A stretch of 64,000 bases of DNA. It comes from Alicyclobacillus mali NBRC 102425. Lineage in GTDB: Bacteria; Bacillota; Bacilli; Alicyclobacillales; Alicyclobacillaceae. The stretch lies in the NCBI RefSeq assembly GCF_001570745.1, contig NZ_BCSG01000014.1, forward strand, positions 1-64,000, read 5' to 3'. Below the pieces are notes generated by a model that worked only from the letters and a program-made list of their open reading frames with translations, ran no database searches and was not told where the DNA came from. Shown one piece after another: positions 1 to 8,179 of the stretch (position 1 is the stretch's first letter; each line of letters starts with the position of its first letter). The position numbers were made by a program, and so were the translations under genes.

Positions 1-595
1 TCATGACATCAGATCGATCATATCGATTCTGAATGATCTGTGACATGGTGGACACGTATTCACTCTTATGCGATTTTGGCACGCCTTTTGGATGGCCTGA
101 GGTTCCAGACGTATAAAGCATGACGGCCGGATCGTCATCCTCGATCGGAACAGCGTCAAACGAAGGTGTTCCGTTGCGCACAAGTTCGCCCCACGTGACG
201 TCACCATCATCCGGGTCAAGACTTACATAAATAGGTTTTTCAAGAAGATTAATATATCTCAGAGCGTTCCTCGTGGCGCGCTCGAAACAGATGAGCTTCG
301 GTTCTACATCCAGAATGCAGCGTTCCAGATCTCCGGGTGCCATATGATAGTTGAGAGGCACGAACACGGCACCGAGCTTCTGCACGGCCCAGAAAAGTAT
401 CACGGTCTGTTGCCGATTTTTCATCAGGGCTATCACGCGATCTCGCCGCCGGACACCAAGCTTGTGCAGCGCGTGAGCGACGCGGTTCACCGCTGCATGC
501 AGATCACGGTAGCTCAGGGCGTGATCGCCCTCAATGAGCGCGATGGCCTGAGGCTCCCTCGCCGCCGCCATCTCAAACATGCGCGCCAGATTCAC
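1..595 (-). CDS. AMP-dependent acyl-CoA synthetase/ligase, N-terminal part (cut by window start)
   Basis: N-terminal 198 residues of an ANL-superfamily adenylate-forming enzyme; the rest lies outside the window. The AMP-binding P-loop YTSGTSG..PKG is visible at residues 161-171, preceded by the usual region seen in fatty-acid and aromatic-acid CoA ligases (for example FWAVQKLGAVFVPLNY near residue 68). The family activates a carboxylic acid to acyl-AMP and then acyl-CoA. The start is taken as GTG at 595, eight or nine bases after a GGAGG in the end of the upstream gene; only 15 bp separate the two genes, so this is the last visible gene of the seven-gene operon. Substrate cannot be read from the fragment. 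Inference: it activates the acid made by the upstream alcohol and aldehyde dehydrogenases, or the imported acid itself. Confidence 0.88.
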   Translation of the reverse strand, partial: MNLARMFEMAAAREPQAIALIEGDHALSYRDLHAAVNRVAHALHKLGVRRRDRVIALMKNRQQTVILFWAVQKLGAVFVPLNYHMAPGDLERCILDVEPKLICFERATRNALRYINLLEKPIYVSLDPDDGDVTWGELVRNGTPSFDAVPIEDDDPAVMLYTSGTSGHPKGVPKSHKSEYVSTMSQIIQNRYDRSDVM

Positions 596-610
596 CGCGC
601 ACCGCCTCCA

Positions 611-1753
611 TCACCAGAGAGACTCCACCAAACTCAGAACATCCCGCTCGCTCGCCGGGCGGGGATTGTGGCTCAACTGGACGCTCGACAGGGTTTGACG
701 CGCGATACTCCCCAACGCGTCCTTGGTCACTCCAACGTCGCGCAGCCTCGAGGGCAGCCCTATGGCGCGAGCAAGTCGTTCGACGATCTCGGCCGCATCA
801 CCACCTCCGATTCTCTCGCCTTCCATGAGAATGTCTGCCGCGCGACGATACTTTTCAACACACACCTGTGCGTTATATCGAATCACAGCTGGCAGGCAGA
901 TTCCGATCGCAACCCCGTGCGGCACATGCGCATGCCCCGATACTGCGGCCGCGATAGCGTGGGTCAGTCCAAGATACGCGTGATTGAACGCAATTCCTGC
1001 ATAGAGGCTTGCCTCCGCCATGGCCCGGCGCGCCCACGCATCCGTTCCGTCCACGACAGCCCGAACTAGGTTCGCCCCCACAAAGTCCATCGCCCGTTCC
1101 GCAAGCGCATCCGAAAAAGGCGTCGCTTGCCGCGATACGTACGCCTCCAAGGCGTGCGCCAACACGTCGATCCCACTCGCGGCAGTCACTTTAGGCGGGA
1201 CACTGTGAGTGAGCAGCGGATCCACCAGCGCCACATCCGCCGCGAGATACGGGCTTGTAACCGTGACCTTCACCTGATGCTCCCAGTCGGAGTACACGCC
1301 AAAGAAAGTCACCTCGCTACCAGTTCCAGCGGTGGTCGGAATGGCGCACAATCGCATGCGAAGCGGTCCCGGAATCATCTCCGCGCGGATCCCAGCGAAC
1401 CTGCGAAGGTCGCCTCCGAGCTCTGCCACAACACGAGCCCCCTTCGCGACGTCGATCGCGGACCCCCCGCCGACGGCCAACAACACTTCCACTCTTGCTT
1501 CGCAGCACAGGGAGGCCACGCGATGAACTGTCTCCACGCTTGGATCGGGCTCCACATCCGCGTAGACATACACATCATGACACGCCTCACGCGCCAAGGT
1601 CTCCACTTGGCTCGCGACACCAGACTGCATGAGGCCGGGATCCGTTACGACCATCGCCCGTGAAGCCCTCATCTCGCGCAGCACACGAGGCAATTGTTGG
1701 GTGACGCCCTCACCAAATGTCACGCGTGTTGGGATGTGAATTCCGTATGCCAT
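611..1753 (-). CDS. Iron-containing alcohol dehydrogenase family protein
   Basis: Group III (Fe-type) alcohol dehydrogenase of 380 residues, the normal family length. The NAD-binding GGGSAIDVAK is at residues 95-104 and TTAGTGSE at 140-147. Metal ligands are present: Asp196 and His200 in GIDVLAHALEAY, His265 in GLTHA and His279 in the VPHG motif. The family covers alcohol dehydrogenases, lactaldehyde reductases and maleylacetate reductases, so direction and substrate are open. It lies 18 bp after the aldehyde dehydrogenase and 15 bp before the acyl-CoA ligase, and is co-directional with both. Inference: it handles an alcohol/aldehyde step of the same pathway; a maleylacetate reductase role is the main alternative. 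Confidence 0.9.
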   Translation of the reverse strand: MAYGIHIPTRVTFGEGVTQQLPRVLREMRASRAMVVTDPGLMQSGVASQVETLAREACHDVYVYADVEPDPSVETVHRVASLCCEARVEVLLAVGGGSAIDVAKGARVVAELGGDLRRFAGIRAEMIPGPLRMRLCAIPTTAGTGSEVTFFGVYSDWEHQVKVTVTSPYLAADVALVDPLLTHSVPPKVTAASGIDVLAHALEAYVSRQATPFSDALAERAMDFVGANLVRAVVDGTDAWARRAMAEASLYAGIAFNHAYLGLTHAIAAAVSGHAHVPHGVAIGICLPAVIRYNAQVCVEKYRRAADILMEGERIGGGDAAEIVERLARAIGLPSRLRDVGVTKDALGSIARQTLSSVQLSHNPRPASERDVLSLVESLW

Positions 1754-1771
1754 AGGCTCATCTCCATTAGC

Positions 1772-3217
1772 TCACACGTCCAGCGTGAGGTGAATATGCT
1801 TCAATTCGGTGAACTCGTACAACCCCTCGATACCCCGAGAACGGCCGAGCCCACTCATCTTGTAGCCGCCGGACTCTGCCTCCGCGTAATTCCGGTTATA
1901 GCCGTTCAACCATACGGTCCCAGCTTGCAGATCACGGGCCACCCGGAAAGCCCGATCTAAATCCTTCGTCCAAATGCCTGCCACCAGCCCGTAGCGCGTG
2001 GCATTCGCAAGGCGAATCGCTTCCTCTTCCGATTCAAACTTCTCCACAACCAGCACAGGCCCGAAGATTTCCTCTTGCACCACCGAACAATCGACGGGTA
2101 CGTCCGCGATCACGGTTGGCTCTATAAAATGGCCGCAATGGTAAGGCGGCTGCGAGAGACGCCTCCCACCGGCGATGACGCGGCCTCGGCGACGCCCTTC
2201 CTCGATGAACGCAAGAATGGCCTTTAGTTGCGTTTCCGAAATCACAGGCCCCATGTCTGTCGATTCGTCCAGCGGCATGCCGACCCGAAGCGACTCCGCG
2301 TAAGACTTCGCAAGCCCCAATGCTTGCTCGTACACCGACGCCTCTACCAAAAGTCGGGATCCAGCCATACAGATTTGGCCGCTGGTCATAAAAACGGACC
2401 TGCATGCGGTGGACACAGAGCGCTCAAGATCGCAGTCAGCAAACAAGATGTTGGGGGATTTTCCCCCGAGCTCTAGAGCGACCTTCTTCACGTAACGGCT
2501 AGCCTTAGCCATGAGTTCTTGTCCGATTTCAGTGCTCCCGGTGAACGCGATCATATCGACATCGGGATGATCCACCAGAGCAGCACCCACGATGCTGCCC
2601 TTGCCCGTGACGAGTTGCAGAATGCCCGGCGGAAAGAGACCGAGATCCGCAGCAAGTTCGACCAAGGCTGCTGTGACTGCACCCGTGCGTTCCGCCGGTT
2701 TGATAATGGCGGCGTTTCCGGCAGCAAGGCAGGGCGCAAGATCGCGCAACAACAGGAGAACCGGCCAGTTCCAAGGCGTGATTACTCCCACAACACCGAC
2801 AGGTTCCCGCATCAAAAAGCCATATGCGTCGCGAGACGGTTGAAACGTTCGCCCGCATACATTGCGAGCCATCACGCTGTTGTATCGCAATGCGTCGACA
2901 GCACTCGCGATCTCAGCGCGAGCTTCGCGGATGGGCTTGCCGTTTTCGTGGGACAAGAGATGTGCCAGATTCTCCTGCTTGCTCTCGATGGCATTCGCCC
3001 ACGCAGCAAGGGCCCGTGATCGCGCGTGTGAGTTCATCGCCCAATCCGTAGCGTGGAAAGCGGAGCGAGCCGCTGCCACGGCCCGCTCCACGTCATCCTT
3101 CGTGGAGGACTGCGTCCTGGCGACAAGGTGGCCCGTCGCCGGGTCAGTCGAGTCACACGTCTCTCCTGAACTCGATAACTGCCAAGTGCCTGCAATGTAA
3201 TTCTGATAGGTCTTCAT
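1772..3217 (-). CDS. NAD(P)-dependent aldehyde dehydrogenase
   Basis: Classical aldehyde dehydrogenase of 481 residues that oxidises an aldehyde to a carboxylic acid. Catalytic Cys283 lies in TSGQICMAG, the general-base Glu249 in ELGGKSP, and the substrate-stabilising Asn150 in TPWNWP; the glycine-rich FTGSTEIG follows at about 225-232. The ATG start has a GGAGGATT Shine-Dalgarno five bases upstream. It is 27 bp downstream of the MFS carrier gene and 18 bp upstream of the iron alcohol dehydrogenase, so it sits mid-operon. The overall motifs resemble benzaldehyde, betaine-aldehyde and vanillin dehydrogenases, but the substrate cannot be fixed. It would turn an aldehyde from the UbiD/R2lox steps into an acid for the CoA ligase (inference). 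Confidence 0.93.
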   Translation of the reverse strand: MKTYQNYIAGTWQLSSSGETCDSTDPATGHLVARTQSSTKDDVERAVAAARSAFHATDWAMNSHARSRALAAWANAIESKQENLAHLLSHENGKPIREARAEIASAVDALRYNSVMARNVCGRTFQPSRDAYGFLMREPVGVVGVITPWNWPVLLLLRDLAPCLAAGNAAIIKPAERTGAVTAALVELAADLGLFPPGILQLVTGKGSIVGAALVDHPDVDMIAFTGSTEIGQELMAKASRYVKKVALELGGKSPNILFADCDLERSVSTACRSVFMTSGQICMAGSRLLVEASVYEQALGLAKSYAESLRVGMPLDESTDMGPVISETQLKAILAFIEEGRRRGRVIAGGRRLSQPPYHCGHFIEPTVIADVPVDCSVVQEEIFGPVLVVEKFESEEEAIRLANATRYGLVAGIWTKDLDRAFRVARDLQAGTVWLNGYNRNYAEAESGGYKMSGLGRSRGIEGLYEFTELKHIHLTLDV

Positions 3218-3244
3218 TGGGTAATCCTCCTGCCAGGCGTCAAC

Positions 3245-4558
3245 TTACTCGAAGTGCCCCCGAGTCTCCGGAATGACCAGTGCGCCGATTACGTACAAGG
3301 CCAGCGCCGCCATGAGAAAAATCGTGAGTGCTGTCGGGATGTTGGAGGTGGTACCCGCTGCTAACGACACAAAAGTTGGAAGCATTCCGCCTACGGCAAA
3401 GCCCATATTCCACGACAATCCAGTACCCGTCGAGCGCACTTTTGTGGGAAAGCGCTCGTTCAAGAACGCCACGATGGGCGCATACGCTGCATTGCCGAGG
3501 AAGACCAAGATCAGTGCATACGCTATCAATGCTCCCGGAGCATGTGTGGTTGCCATTCCATGGTAAAGGAATGGAACAGCGACAAGCGCGATCACGCCGG
3601 TTGTCAAAAACACGGGTTTTCTCCCGACGAGTTCGCTGAGATGTCCCACCAATACAGCCGCAAGGATGACGACGAGACTGGCGGCAATTAACGCCATGGA
3701 GGCGGTGGCATGCGGAGGTTTGTTGACGACTTTGAAGAACGTAGGAAGGTAACCAGACGTGAGATAATAACCGCTTCCTCCGCCAACCGTGATCATTAGG
3801 TTGACAAACAGGATCCGCCGGTACGTCGTGAAGACCGAGCGAACGGGCGCTTTCGGGGCCTCCTGAGCTTCCACGTGTTTTGCCTGCTGCCAAAGCGGAG
3901 ACTCTTCGAGCGAGTTGAACACAAACACCCCGAGGAGGCCGCTCAGGATACCGGAGAAAAACATGCATCTCCATCCCCAGACGTCAAATGCCGGCCCCGG
4001 AAACACGGAGGACCAAATCGCATAAACAATGGAGGCGATGAGTGAGCCTATCCCCGCTCCTCCGCCGCCGATGAGTCCTGACACCAGCCCACGCCATTTC
4101 GGCGACACCGACTCGGTTCCAATGGTGTGCGTGGACGCGACGACGCCTCCAACGCAGATCCCTTGGCAGAGGCGGAGGAATAGGAATAGAATCGGCGCCA
4201 AGGCTCCTATCTGGTGAACCGTAGGGAGTGCTCCAAAGAGCGCTGTTAGAATACCCACGCCGACCACCGCCGTGATCATCGCGCGCTTGCGGCCGAACCG
4301 GTCGGCAAACGATCCGAATAGCCCACTTCCGAGCGGCCGCATTAACAGGGTGACGGCGAAGGAGCCGTAGACAGACGCGAGCGAAAGCGTGGGATTGCTG
4401 GATGGGAAGAACAGCTTCCCGACGTCTGGCGCAACATATAAGAGGACAAACAGGTCGAACAAGTCCAGAGACCAGCCGAGAAGGGACGCAATGGTCGCCG
4501 TCACCACTTGCTTTCGTGTTGGTTGAACGGCGTATGGGCTAGCCGTCGAAATGGACAT
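3245..4558 (-). CDS. MFS transporter, aromatic acid/metabolite:H+ symporter type
   Basis: Twelve-helix major facilitator protein of 437 residues. The cytoplasmic loop motif appears as GSFADRFGRKRA after helix 2, and a second copy, GHLSELVGRKP, in the C-terminal half. The PExRG-type end (IPETRGHFE) and overall pattern are those of the metabolite:H+ symporter (MHS) and aromatic acid:H+ symporter branches, which import benzoates, shikimate or dicarboxylates. The ATG start follows GAGGAGG by six bases. It is 25 bp downstream of the R2lox gene and 27 bp upstream of the aldehyde dehydrogenase. Inference: it imports the carboxylic acid that UbiD decarboxylates. Confidence 0.9.
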   Translation of the reverse strand: MSISTASPYAVQPTRKQVVTATIASLLGWSLDLFDLFVLLYVAPDVGKLFFPSSNPTLSLASVYGSFAVTLLMRPLGSGLFGSFADRFGRKRAMITAVVGVGILTALFGALPTVHQIGALAPILFLFLRLCQGICVGGVVASTHTIGTESVSPKWRGLVSGLIGGGGAGIGSLIASIVYAIWSSVFPGPAFDVWGWRCMFFSGILSGLLGVFVFNSLEESPLWQQAKHVEAQEAPKAPVRSVFTTYRRILFVNLMITVGGGSGYYLTSGYLPTFFKVVNKPPHATASMALIAASLVVILAAVLVGHLSELVGRKPVFLTTGVIALVAVPFLYHGMATTHAPGALIAYALILVFLGNAAYAPIVAFLNERFPTKVRSTGTGLSWNMGFAVGGMLPTFVSLAAGTTSNIPTALTIFLMAALALYVIGALVIPETRGHFE

Positions 4559-4583
4559 TCAAATCCTCCTCATCGTGAAATTC

Positions 4584-5447
4584 CTACTCCAACGCTCCTT
4601 GCCAGTGTGTACCGAATATGTCGCGCATGCGCCGTTCATACATTTCCATCAGTCGCTCAATGCCTCGCTCCTCCACCGGTGGGTCATAACAGACCCCGTC
4701 CACCTCGATGGGCTGGCCGTACCTCGAACGTATGAACGGCAAATACGCCTGATAGATATCGCGGATTCTCGCCGCGAGCACCGCATCCCGCTCGGCGTAA
4801 TGGCGTAGAACCCGCATGCCGAACCCCACGTGTCGACCTTCGTCGCGCTGAATGTTTCGAAAGCCCTGGGAGAGTCCGGGAAAGAGACCGTGCTTACCAA
4901 ATACGTGCACAAAGATGTGGTAGCCCGCGTTCGCTTGGACACCTTCGATGATGCCTTGATAGTGCGTAAACGCTTCCACCAGACGCGTGGCTCTCTCTCC
5001 TTCTGGGGCTTCCAGGCTGGCAAGCAATTGTCGCGAGCGTTCATACAATGAGTCGTGTACGGGGTTCGCGAGTCTGCGTTTTGGACTGGAGACCCCGAAA
5101 ACTTCTTCGAAGTACCGGGAGAAGAAATCTGTGTGCTTAAACTCTTCAACCAGTTGTGTGCTCAAATACGCTTGCTGCCAGGTTGAAGACACGGACATAA
5201 TCCAAGGACAGAAGAGCCGAGCCACATTCTCCTCGGCGTGATAGAAGGCCCCGCAGAAAGACTCCAAATAGGCGCGCATCCCTGGGCTCAGGCGCTGATA
5301 GTCCAATTTGTCCTGAGACAGATCGATTTTTGAAGGGTCCCAAGTTCCAAAAGCAACCGCCTTTCGCCAGAGTCTGCGAGCCGCCTCATCCAGTGAATCC
5401 TCTGGATGGCCAAGATCGACATCTTCGACATCCATCATGTTGCTCAC
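4584..5447 (-). CDS. R2-like ligand-binding oxidase (R2lox), Mn/Fe family
   Basis: 287-residue ferritin-like protein of the R2lox group, related to the ribonucleotide reductase R2 subunit but not acting on nucleotides. All six metal ligands of the Geobacillus kaustophilus R2lox pattern can be placed: Glu72 (in EENV), Glu102 and His105 (EFKH), Glu168 (YQGIIE), Glu203 and His206 (DEGRH). The residues that form the Tyr-Val ether cross-link are also present, Val75 and Tyr163, with the exact E-x-x-V and Y-x4-E spacing. Members assemble a Mn/Fe cofactor, bind a long-chain ligand and activate O2; the physiological reaction is unknown. The start is GTG 5447, which overlaps the ubiD stop (GTGA) and follows GAGGAAGG. 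Upstream in-frame Met codons lie inside ubiD and are rejected. Its position between ubiD and an acid carrier is unusual. Confidence 0.92.
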   Translation of the reverse strand: MSNMMDVEDVDLGHPEDSLDEAARRLWRKAVAFGTWDPSKIDLSQDKLDYQRLSPGMRAYLESFCGAFYHAEENVARLFCPWIMSVSSTWQQAYLSTQLVEEFKHTDFFSRYFEEVFGVSSPKRRLANPVHDSLYERSRQLLASLEAPEGERATRLVEAFTHYQGIIEGVQANAGYHIFVHVFGKHGLFPGLSQGFRNIQRDEGRHVGFGMRVLRHYAERDAVLAARIRDIYQAYLPFIRSRYGQPIEVDGVCYDPPVEERGIERLMEMYERRMRDIFGTHWQGALE

Positions 5448-6817
5448 TCGCCTTCCTCGAACGAATTCTTCAGCCCGTATCGGCTCCAATCCATCTCTGC
5501 GAATCCCGGAATCGCGATACGTCGAAAACGAAACGAATCCGCGTTCAAGGGTACCGTGCAGTCGAGCCCCATCTTGCTGCCGACACCATCGTCCGTCGAC
5601 GGATCGAGCTTGGACCCCTGGCTGTTTGACACCAGGACCAGGTCCCGATCCGCTTGAAACCGGGTGGCGATCGCCCACTCCACCTCCTCGGGGTTGTAGA
5701 TATCCACGTCCTGGTCCACCACCACCACGTGCTTGATGTCAAAGCTGTTGGCCAGCGCCGCGAGGATCGCGTTTTTACCTTGACCTTCCTCTGTCTTGCG
5801 AATGGAAATCACCGCGTGGTATCGACAGGATCCCCCGGGCGTCATGTGAACCGCACGAACTGTGGGAACCAGTTGGCGCACGGTCTCAAACAAACTGGCC
5901 TCCCGAGGAATGCCGCCAAGCAAGAGATGCTCGTATCCCGCCGGAACAATTGTGTGATACACCGGATTTTCGCGCATCAACACCCCCGTCACTTCAATCA
6001 CGTGCTTGTCGGACCGCGGTCCGTAATAGCGAGGGAATTCGCCGAACGGACCCTCGGGCTCCCGAACATCCGGCAGAATACGTCCTTCGATGACGATCTC
6101 TGCTTCCGCTGGCACATCGACATCGACAGTCCGGCAGCGGACGACCGGAAGCGGTTCGCCGCGCAGGGCACTCGCAATCTCGAGTTCATCGACACCGAAC
6201 GGAGTACTGGCCTGGGAAGCAAGGAGAGTCGCAGGATCGACGCCGATGACCACAGCGCATTCGAGTGGCCTGCCGGCCGCCTCGGCTTGGCGAAACAGGT
6301 GAAGCGTGTGACGGGGAAGAAGCAGCACCCCCATCCTGTTCGGCCCGGTCACCTGCAAGCGATGAATCGCCACGTTCTGCTTTCGGGTGGATGGATCACG
6401 AACGATGACAAGTCCCGCGGTGATATACGGCCCCGCGTCGTGTTCGTGATGCGTCGGAATCGGAAGCGTTTTCAAGAGGTCGATCTCGTCCACTTGAACC
6501 TGATGGTACACAGGCGCCTCCGTTTCCATGACCCGCACCACCGGCACGGGTTGCTCGCATGCCTCCCGAAACTTGTGGACGAGATCAACCTGCCCACATC
6601 CGAGCGCCTCTGCAATCCAACGTCTGTGCGACACAAGTCCGCTGGCGACCGGCACGGGGGCCCCGTCCGTCCGGTGAAACAGGACAGCCTTCTGCCCATC
6701 GACCCGCTTGGCAATGGCTGCGACTTCATACCGCAAGCTCACTTCAACCTCAACATCCAGTAACCGGTCCGTGTTCCGCAAGTGTTGTAGCCAAGCCCGA
6801 AACGAAAGAAACGCCAC
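5444..6817 (-). CDS. ubiD: UbiD-family prenylated-FMN-dependent decarboxylase
   Basis: UbiD-type (de)carboxylase that removes CO2 from an unsaturated or aromatic acid using prenylated FMN made by UbiX. The prFMN/metal-binding region reads NVAIHRLQVTGPNRMGVLLLP, and the acidic part of the R-E-E active site lies in EPEGPFGEFPRYYG. From the GTG at 6817 it has 457 residues, within the family range (about 450-500). I prefer this GTG over the ATG at 6865 because an AGGGGGG Shine-Dalgarno sits nine bases before it and the extra 16 residues look non-conserved. Its stop overlaps the start of R2lox. The family includes ferulic/cinnamic decarboxylases, 4-hydroxybenzoate and protocatechuate decarboxylases and UbiD itself; no other ubiquinone genes are near, so a catabolic role is more likely. 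Confidence 0.93.
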   Translation of the reverse strand: MAFLSFRAWLQHLRNTDRLLDVEVEVSLRYEVAAIAKRVDGQKAVLFHRTDGAPVPVASGLVSHRRWIAEALGCGQVDLVHKFREACEQPVPVVRVMETEAPVYHQVQVDEIDLLKTLPIPTHHEHDAGPYITAGLVIVRDPSTRKQNVAIHRLQVTGPNRMGVLLLPRHTLHLFRQAEAAGRPLECAVVIGVDPATLLASQASTPFGVDELEIASALRGEPLPVVRCRTVDVDVPAEAEIVIEGRILPDVREPEGPFGEFPRYYGPRSDKHVIEVTGVLMRENPVYHTIVPAGYEHLLLGGIPREASLFETVRQLVPTVRAVHMTPGGSCRYHAVISIRKTEEGQGKNAILAALANSFDIKHVVVVDQDVDIYNPEEVEWAIATRFQADRDLVLVSNSQGSKLDPSTDDGVGSKMGLDCTVPLNADSFRFRRIAIPGFAEMDWSRYGLKNSFEEGE

Positions 6818-6833
6818 GGCATTCGCCCCCCTG

Positions 6834-6853
6834 ACACGCCGATTGCGGCGTGT
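6834..6853 (-). other. Perfect hairpin in the ubiX-ubiD intercistronic leader
   Basis: Perfect 8-bp stem (ACACGCCG / CGGCGTGT) with a 4-base loop, ending about ten bases before the Shine-Dalgarno of ubiD. No U-run follows, so it is not a terminator. It may stabilise the downstream mRNA or set ubiD translation relative to ubiX. If the ATG at 6865 were the true ubiD start, the hairpin would be inside the coding region. Confidence 0.45.
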
Positions 6854-6938
6854 GATATGGATCATAGACGGAATTAATCATCATGTGAATCATCCATTGA
6901 TAACTCGTAAATAAAGTGAATTTTCCTCAAGCAAATCT

Positions 6939-7532
6939 TCATAGCAGGGGTGACTCGTCGGCAGCGTCCCGTTGTGAGGATGGCTCGCCCCATCGCGGAA
7001 CTGGCATCGAGAGACCAAATTGATCGAGGATACGCCCTACGATGTGGTCGATCACGTCATCCAACGTGCGCGGGCGATGATAAAATCCCAACACAGGAGG
7101 AAAGATTACTGCGCCGGCTCGCGCGAGCGCCTGCATGTTTTCCAAGTGAAGCTCGTGAAGCGGTGCCTCGCGAACCACGAGCACCAGAGGCCGCCGTTCT
7201 TTCAACGTGACATCGGCGGCTCGAACGATCAGGTTGTCGCTCAGCCCCATGCGAATGGCGGCCATGGTCTTCATGCTGCAGGGCACGATAACCATTCCGT
7301 CCGTTCGATACGAGCCACTTGCGACGGAGGCGGCTAAGTTATCCAATCGATGGACTGTCGCCGCGAGCCGATGAAGGTCTGGCAACGAAAGTTGCGTTTC
7401 AAGCTTCAACGTCGTTTCTGCCCACCGCGAGCAAATCAGATGCGTCTCCACGCCGAGATCGCGAAGAGCCTGAAGTGTACGGACCGCAAGCGGCGCCCCT
7501 GTGGCACCCGTCATACCGACCACGATACGCAT
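6939..7532 (-). CDS. ubiX: UbiX-family flavin prenyltransferase
   Basis: 197-residue flavin prenyltransferase that joins dimethylallyl phosphate to FMN, making the prFMN cofactor used by UbiD. Motifs: the N-terminal GMTGATGAPLAV flavin loop, SRWAETTLKLE, the IVPCSMKTMAAIRMGLSDNLIVRAADV core, and the substrate-binding REAPLHELHLENM. The start is the ATG at 7532 (MRIVVGMTGA), the canonical UbiX N-terminus; an in-frame start nine codons upstream is possible but lacks support. It is the first gene of the operon and precedes ubiD by about 120 bp, as in many catabolic ubiX-ubiD pairs. Confidence 0.94.
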   Translation of the reverse strand: MRIVVGMTGATGAPLAVRTLQALRDLGVETHLICSRWAETTLKLETQLSLPDLHRLAATVHRLDNLAASVASGSYRTDGMVIVPCSMKTMAAIRMGLSDNLIVRAADVTLKERRPLVLVVREAPLHELHLENMQALARAGAVIFPPVLGFYHRPRTLDDVIDHIVGRILDQFGLSMPVPRWGEPSSQRDAADESPLL

Positions 7533-7571
7533 GGTAAACCGTCTCCTGAGTCGTCTCACCGAGTAGACCTG

Positions 7572-7599
7572 AGTATACCGAAGGACGCGGTCTGTCAGT
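7572..7599 (-). promoter_or_regulatory. Probable promoter of the ubiX operon
   Basis: Reading the minus strand, TATACT at 7577-7572 is a good -10 hexamer. ACTGAC or CTGACA at about 7599-7593 gives a 15-16 base spacing to a weak -35. It lies 40 bases upstream of the ubiX start and is the only convincing promoter seen for the seven genes. Confidence 0.5.
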
Positions 7600-7612
7600 T
7601 TTCAAAACGGAC
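7594..7612. promoter_or_regulatory. Imperfect palindrome overlapping the ubiX -35 (candidate operator)
   Basis: GTCAGTTTTCAAAACGGAC is a 19-base inverted repeat with one mismatch per arm and a central GTTTTCAAAAC. It overlaps the -35 region of the ubiX promoter, a usual place for a repressor or substrate-responsive activator. No regulator gene is visible next to it, so the cognate protein is unknown. Confidence 0.45.
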
Positions 7613-7752
7613 TCGACCCAATTTTGAGATTTTGCCGCTCGAACGACGTCTGCTTCTTCCGACCTCGGATTCACAGTGCGGTACCCCCGGCATCGACCGC
7701 GACGACACAGCGACTCAGGGCATACGGTGCGATTAGGTTGGGGGGTGAGACC

Positions 7753-8103
7753 ATGTGTACAAGAGCTGAATGCGAGCGCCTCGTAGGGCGCTGGGTCACG
7801 TTTCGCACCCCATACGGACAGCATCAGGGGCTGATCGAGCGGGTGACAGCCGACGGCCGTGTGATTGTGTTGTCGCCCCGCTCCCAGGCCGTGCCGTCCC
7901 TCATTCTCGCCAGTGGCGATCCGGCAGATCTCGATCCCGCTCTCGCATACGGAGGATTTGGCGCAGGTCCCATGGGTGGCCCAGGCTATGGCGCTGCCCC
8001 TTACGGCGCCCCAGGCATGGGATACGGTTATGGAGGCGCGTGGGTGCGCTGGGCCGTGCCGTTTCTCATCATCTACGCGCTCTTCGGGCTCTTCTTCTGG
8101 TAA
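7753..8103 (+). CDS. Small glycine-rich protein with C-terminal membrane segment, unknown function
   Basis: 116 residues, not assigned to a family. Residues 1-55 look like a small compact domain (Cys2, Cys7, then ERLVGRWVTFRTPYG and a beta-rich stretch, GLIERVTADGRVIVLS). Residues about 65-95 are a flexible Gly/Pro/Tyr-rich linker, and the last 20 residues form one hydrophobic helix ending in FGLFFW. The start ATG follows GGGGGTGAG by four bases; a longer upstream reading has no RBS. The tail and linker suggest a membrane- or surface-associated protein, possibly of the spore or envelope (inference). Confidence 0.75.
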   Translation: MCTRAECERLVGRWVTFRTPYGQHQGLIERVTADGRVIVLSPRSQAVPSLILASGDPADLDPALAYGGFGAGPMGGPGYGAAPYGAPGMGYGYGGAWVRWAVPFLIIYALFGLFFW

Positions 8104-8116
8104 TCGGAAAAGAAAG

Positions 8117-8149
8117 GCGCGGGAACCCCGACACCCGGGTGTCCCGCGC
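8117..8149. terminator. Hairpin between convergent genes
   Basis: 8-bp perfect stem GCGCGGGA / TCCCGCGC with a GC-rich loop, placed between the ends of the glycine-rich protein gene and the Clp ATPase gene. The T-tract on either side is weak, so terminator strength is uncertain. Confidence 0.55.
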
Positions 8150-8179
8150 TCTTCGTTCATGCTGGTTTTGATACGTCAT

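Noticed and set aside
1-219. A 72-codon frame at the window start on the minus strand
   Set aside because: It is out of frame with the AMP-binding motif; the acyl-CoA ligase frame covers the same bases.
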